From NCBI GenBank assembly GCA_002355495.1, contig AP017424.1:3906001-3970000 (forward strand): a stretch of 64,000 nt of DNA, written 5' to 3'. The translations under genes were made by a program, and so were the position numbers. Under the pieces are notes generated by a model, which saw only the letters and a program-made list of their open reading frames with translations, ran no database searches and was not told the DNA's origin. Below, piece by piece: positions 61,432-64,000 of the stretch; position 1 is the stretch's first letter, and each line of letters opens with the position of its first letter. The stretch is from Streptomyces laurentii (GTDB lineage: Bacteria > Actinomycetota > Actinomycetes > Streptomycetales > Streptomycetaceae).

Positions 61432-62267
61432 ATCCCCAGGGCCGTGAGGGCGTTGGACCAGGCGGCCGTGCAGTGCCGCGGGGACTCGCCCTTGGCCTGC
61501 GCGACGGCAAACAGGCGGTCCATGTGCGCCTCGGTGAGGCAGCCGCACCGCCCGTGGGCGGACAGCACCGCGAGGAACGTGGCGTAGACGGTGTTGTGGA
61601 TCGCGCTGGTGGCCTCGGCGATCCGCTGCTCCGCCATGGCGATCCCGCGCTCCAGGTACCAGGGCACGCGGTGACGGCACTGCCCGCCCCCGGCGGGCGC
61701 GGGCACGGCGAGCGCGCGCGGCGCCGGCCGGACCGTGGGCTGCGCCTTCACGGCCAGCTCGCGCACGGCGTCCGTCAGAACCGCCATGGTGCCGGTGCCG
61801 GGGCCGAGCCAACGGGCGTAGGACATGGTCGACTTGATGTCGACGCCGGGCCGTACGTGGTTGGAGGAACGCATCGTGCCCCGGTAGATCCAGTGCTCCC
61901 CGCGCGTGGTGGTCACGGTGGTCGTGGGCGGGAGCGTGGTGCGGGCCCAGTCGACGGCGTCCGCGTTGTCGAGGTCGACGACGGTGACGCCGGCGCCGCC
62001 GGGGTGGTAGCCGATCGCACGGGCCCGACGCCACGCCGCTGCCCACTGCGGGGAGGCGATGACGGCGGGGTCGGTGGTGGCGGCGGCCCAGCCGTGACAC
62101 GGCCACGGGCAGACGCACGGCCCGGGGACCCGCATGTTCGGCCGCCCGCCGCACACCAGATCCGTGCAGGCGGGGCAGTTGCCGAGCGGGCGCTTGTCGG
62201 CCCCCAGCGGCAGCACGGGCAGGCCGCCGTCGGCGAGAGCCGGGGCGAGGGTGGAGATGTCGTTCAT
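61428..62267 (-). CDS. Bifunctional primase/polymerase (Prim-Pol) of the element
   Basis: A 279-residue protein, MNDISTLAPALADGGLPVLP. The Prim-Pol fold is seen in GLPVLPLGADKRPLGNCPAC (start), ATTDPAVIASPQWAAAWRRA, VTVVDLDNADAVDWA (the metal-binding DLD acid motif), TTTRGEHWIYRG (His) and VDIKSTMSYARWLGPGT. A CPACTDLVCGG zinc knuckle is also present. Prim-Pol enzymes make primers and extend them, and in AICEs they replace the rolling-circle initiator. It is translated ahead of the overlapping ATPase gene and has its own GGAGG at 62274-62278. Confidence 0.88.
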   Translation of the reverse strand: MNDISTLAPALADGGLPVLPLGADKRPLGNCPACTDLVCGGRPNMRVPGPCVCPWPCHGWAAATTDPAVIASPQWAAAWRRARAIGYHPGGAGVTVVDLDNADAVDWARTTLPPTTTVTTTRGEHWIYRGTMRSSNHVRPGVDIKSTMSYARWLGPGTGTMAVLTDAVRELAVKAQPTVRPAPRALAVPAPAGGGQCRHRVPWYLERGIAMAEQRIAEATSAIHNTVYATFLAVLSAHGRCGCLTEAHMDRLFAVAQAKGESPRHCTAAWSNALTALGM

Positions 62268-62326
62268 GCGGCGGCCTCCGTCCGGGACGGACGGTCGTCT
62301 CGCCGGATGTCGGTGGGTTGGGTCAT
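62264..62326 (-). CDS. Short upstream ORF (20 codons) coupled to the primase gene
   Basis: ATG 62326 follows a strong GGAGGTCTCCC and reads MTQPTDIRRDDRPSRTEAAA, and its TGA overlaps the primase ATG as ATGA. It is too short for a domain. It looks like a leader peptide that couples translation or sets replication-gene level; this is inference. Confidence 0.5.
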   Translation of the reverse strand: MTQPTDIRRDDRPSRTEAAA

Positions 62327-62363
62327 GCTGGGAGACCTCCAGGTCTTGAGTCGATCGGGAGAT

Positions 62364-62403
62364 GAGGGCGGCCCCGGTTCTTGGTCGGATGGGGGCCGCC
62401 CTC
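62364..62403 (-). terminator. Terminator, 12-bp perfect stem
   Basis: GAGGGCGGCCCC at 62364-62375 is complementary to 62392-62403. It lies just past the stop of the minus-strand small gene at 62411, separating the upstream operon from the primase promoter. Confidence 0.75.
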
Positions 62404-62410
62404 GGCTTGT

Positions 62411-62695
62411 CTAGAAGGGCGGTTCGTCGCTGTAGCCGCCGGTCGTGCCCCACGGGTCGGTGTACGGCTGTCGGCGGCGCGGGATTCGCGGGAGCGGGAG
62501 GAGCGTCCAGGAGCGGTTCTCGTCCCAGCAGGTGCAGGGGTCCCACTCGGTGCCGGCGTACTCGCCGGTCTCGTGGTCGCCGTAGTCGCGGTTCCACCCG
62601 CCCTCGCCCCGGCAGTCGGGGCAGTCCGGGCGGGGGGTGTCGGTCAGGATCAGGGCCGGGCGGGGCCAGGTCGCGTAGTGGATGCGCGGTCGCAC
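62411..62695 (-). CDS. Small Cys-rich protein of the element
   Basis: A 94-residue protein from GTG 62695, RPRIHYATWPRPALILTD at the start. It carries CPDCRGEGGWNRDYGD and a later WDPCTCWDENRSW, so two Cys pairs like a DnaJ-type or zinc-ribbon knuckle. No family name is certain. It follows the next gene by 14 bases and so belongs to the same operon. Common in Streptomyces integrative elements by my recollection. Confidence 0.65.
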   Translation of the reverse strand: MRPRIHYATWPRPALILTDTPRPDCPDCRGEGGWNRDYGDHETGEYAGTEWDPCTCWDENRSWTLLPLPRIPRRRQPYTDPWGTTGGYSDEPPF

Positions 62696-62709
62696 AGGGT
62701 TCCTTGGGG

Positions 62710-63054
62710 TCAGGCGGCGAACAGGCCGGGGCTGCTGCTGGTGTTGGTGTTGAGGGGCCGCAGGACGGCGGTGGGGGCCGGGCGGCTCAGGATCGGGGTG
62801 GTGGGGCCGTCGTTGTGGAAGCGGACGGTGCCGATGTCGTGCTGGGGGCGGGTCGGGTCGGTCTTGTCCGGCGGGCGGTAGAGCCGCGGCGCGTCCGGGT
62901 GATCGGCGTTCCACTGCTCGGCGCACACCTTGTGGGCGGGCTCTCCGGCGTGGGACCGCAGCGGGGTCGGCCTGCCGCACAGGCAGCAGGGCCGGTCCCG
63001 ACGGTGGTCGAAGTGCTGGGGCTCGCCCCAGTCCAGGACAGGGATCGCGTCCAT
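62710..63054 (-). CDS. Small zinc-finger-like protein of the element
   Basis: A 114-residue protein, MDAIPVLDWGEPQHFDHRRD at the start. RPCCLCGRPTPLRSHAGEPAHKVCAEQWN has CX2C, a His and a later Cys, an HNH- or zinc-ribbon-like knuckle. The C-terminus is low-complexity. It starts five bases after the stop of the RapZ-C gene. Function unknown. Confidence 0.65.
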   Translation of the reverse strand: MDAIPVLDWGEPQHFDHRRDRPCCLCGRPTPLRSHAGEPAHKVCAEQWNADHPDAPRLYRPPDKTDPTRPQHDIGTVRFHNDGPTTPILSRPAPTAVLRPLNTNTSSSPGLFAA

Positions 63055-63059
63055 GGCGG

Positions 63060-63464
63060 TCAGTGGCGGCGGGAGGGGAGGAGCGGGTGGTTGATGTGGC
63101 GGTGGTGGAGCTGTACGTGGTGGTCGAGCTTGCCCAGTTCGGCGGCGAGCTGCTGCGCGATGGCGACGGAGCGGTGGCGGCCGCCGTAGCAGTGGACGAG
63201 GACGTCGAGTCGGGTCTGGCCGGCCTCGGCGCGGGCGTCGATCTCGCGGACGTGGCGGTCGACGAGCTGGCGGGCGCCGGGGGTGGTCATCACGTACTGG
63301 TGGACCTCGGGGTCGAGGCCGGTGAGCTGGGTGAGGCGGGCGCGGACGGCCGGGTCGTCGGGCGGGTTGCGCAGCTCGGTGGTGTCGACGACGACGGGGC
63401 GGTGGGCTCGCGGTTCGTCGTTGTGGCCGATGCCGTACGACACGATCCGGATGACGCTGGTCAT
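63060..63464 (-). CDS. RapZ C-terminal-domain protein
   Basis: A 134-residue protein, MTSVIRIVSYGIGHNDEPRA at the start, with VVVDTTELRNPPDDPAVRARLTQLTGLD and the VHCYGGRHRSVAIAQQLA loop. This is the C-terminal half of RapZ without its N-terminal P-loop domain. In RapZ the C-terminal domain binds RNA and, in E. coli, glucosamine-6-phosphate. The GGRHRS motif looks like a phosphate-binding or phosphatase-like loop. Its ATG overlaps the stop of the PycTM-like gene by four bases (ATGA), so the two are tightly coupled. Confidence 0.82.
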   Translation of the reverse strand: MTSVIRIVSYGIGHNDEPRAHRPVVVDTTELRNPPDDPAVRARLTQLTGLDPEVHQYVMTTPGARQLVDRHVREIDARAEAGQTRLDVLVHCYGGRHRSVAIAQQLAAELGKLDHHVQLHHRHINHPLLPSRRH

Positions 63465-63907
63465 GCGGCGCCTCCGAGGGCGAGTGCGAGGACGGCGGCC
63501 ACGACGAAGGCGGCGCCGGCGGTGAGGATCAGGTCGATCGCCTGCCTCAAGCCGGTGAACTTCACGGCAGCGAGGCGGGAGAGGCCGATGACGTCGGTGG
63601 CGATGTCGCGAGGCTCGGAGGCAAGGAGTTGCTGCGGGGTGAGGGTCGCCCACAGCGGCCAGCCGTGTCGGCCGCCGAGGCGGGGCCGGACCACGTGGAG
63701 CAGGAGGACGGCGGCGGCGGCCAGGAGCGCGGCGCCGATGCCGCCCGCGATGTACGCGGGCAGTGTCATGGGGACGTCGTGGGCGATGCTCCCGGCGCCG
63801 GCCAGGACGGCGCCGACGAACGCGATGAGGAGTCCGGCCTTGGTGTCGGTGCGGGTGATCTCGGCGCGGACCTCGGCGTGCATGGCGGTCAGGTCGTCGG
63901 TGCTCAC
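63461..63907 (-). CDS. PycTM-like membrane protein (Pycsar effector family)
   Basis: A 148-residue protein from GTG 63907 with GAGGAGGT upstream. The N-terminal helix EVRAEITRTDTKAGLLIAFVGAVLAG contains the D-T-K-A motif that opens the PycTM/DUF5706 family. Three hydrophobic segments follow (about 28-42, 52-70, 125-145) with VRPRLGGRHGWPLWATL and SRLAAVKFTGLRQAIDL between. In Pycsar defence, PycTM effectors respond to cCMP or cUMP made by a paired cyclase and disrupt the membrane. No cyclase gene is present in the window. It is coupled to the RapZ-C gene downstream. Confidence 0.8.
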   Translation of the reverse strand: MSTDDLTAMHAEVRAEITRTDTKAGLLIAFVGAVLAGAGSIAHDVPMTLPAYIAGGIGAALLAAAAVLLLHVVRPRLGGRHGWPLWATLTPQQLLASEPRDIATDVIGLSRLAAVKFTGLRQAIDLILTAGAAFVVAAVLALALGGAA

Positions 63908-64000
63908 GCGGAGACCTCCTCGTCCTTGAGGGCGGCGGCCTGCTTGGCGACCCAGCCCGTGGACCACCCCGTGAGGGCGGCGAGCTTGCTCTGGGTGACG
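63904..64000 (-). CDS. C-terminus of the next element protein (cut by window end)
   Basis: Reading the minus strand from the window end gives a frame ending VTQSKLAALTGWSTGWVAKQ...EEVSA and a TGA that overlaps the PycTM-like GTG start (GTGA). About 32 residues are visible. The LTGWSTGWVA segment resembles the C-terminal helix-turn-helix found at the end of DUF2637/Spd-type element proteins, but too little is present for a name. Confidence 0.6.
   Translation of the reverse strand, partial: VTQSKLAALTGWSTGWVAKQAAALKDEEVSA

Larger units (their letters stand above)
57685..64000. mobile_element. Integrative element (AICE type, Prim-Pol replication), right end beyond window
   Basis: From tRNA-Ser outwards, all genes are on the minus strand: tyrosine integrase, excisionase, iteron-like region, replication ATPase, Prim-Pol, two small Cys-rich proteins, RapZ-C protein, PycTM-like membrane protein and a partial protein. 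This is the module order of actinomycete integrative and conjugative elements that excise, replicate and transfer. The transfer (TraB/FtsK-like) gene is not in view and would lie beyond 64000. The element's GC content is similar to the chromosome, so it is well adapted to Streptomyces. Confidence 0.85.

Overview
The window is high-GC actinobacterial chromosome, almost certainly Streptomyces. It has GC-rich third codon positions, GTG/TTG starts, an ssgR-ssgA sporulation pair, a fused cydCD beside cydAB, a DtpA/Sco/ECuC copper cluster and parS/DnaA-box sequences. The gene order (ssgR-ssgA-YibE/F-thiC ... hisC2-cydA-cydB-cydCD ... serS-pheA) matches the origin-proximal core of Streptomyces chromosomes. 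Nothing here identifies the species.

Layout. 1-7.7 kb: truncated LysR regulator, small membrane and cupin proteins, ssgR-ssgA, a YibE/F-type membrane protein, thiC under a TPP riboswitch, and a hypothetical membrane protein. 7.9-20.8 kb: metallophosphoesterase, LacI regulator, hisC2, then cydA-cydB-cydCD with a Rex operator in front and two parS sites between cydB and cydCD, followed by a GAF-type sensor kinase without an adjacent regulator. 20.9-31.3 kb: HAD phosphatase, F420-type oxidoreductase, KptA, MerR regulator, an EphD-like hydrolase/reductase fusion with an M24 peptidase, and a four-gene ABC-2 exporter operon. 31.4-39.4 kb: MFS transporter with its GntR regulator, lpd, a rhomboid-like protein, HAD phosphatase with serS, and pheA. 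39.4-46.5 kb: the copper-handling operon ycnI-like/sco/ecuC/copCD/dtpA with a membrane protein upstream, and an RsbW-like kinase. 46.5-57.4 kb: PepP, GAF-PP2C phosphatase, an orphan Prim-Pol-like protein, a frameshifted secreted protein, a DUF5926/SEC-C protein, a second RsbW-like kinase, GDPD, an HtrA-like protease and a small membrane protein.

From tRNA-Ser(UGA) at 57.6 kb to the window end lies an integrative element of the actinomycete AICE type, entirely on the minus strand and running off the window. From the tRNA outwards it holds a tyrosine integrase, an excisionase, an iteron-like array of a 9-bp word, a P-loop replication ATPase coupled to a Prim-Pol primase/polymerase, two small Cys-rich proteins, a RapZ C-terminal-domain protein overlapping a PycTM (Pycsar-type effector) membrane protein, and the C-terminus of one further protein.

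How the parts work together. Rex senses NADH/NAD and should derepress cytochrome bd oxidase under low oxygen. CydCD matures that oxidase, and the neighbouring GAF kinase may also sense redox or oxygen. The copper operon serves the aa3 oxidase and GlxA-type copper enzymes. Several intergenic regions carry DnaA boxes and parS sites, consistent with an origin-proximal position.
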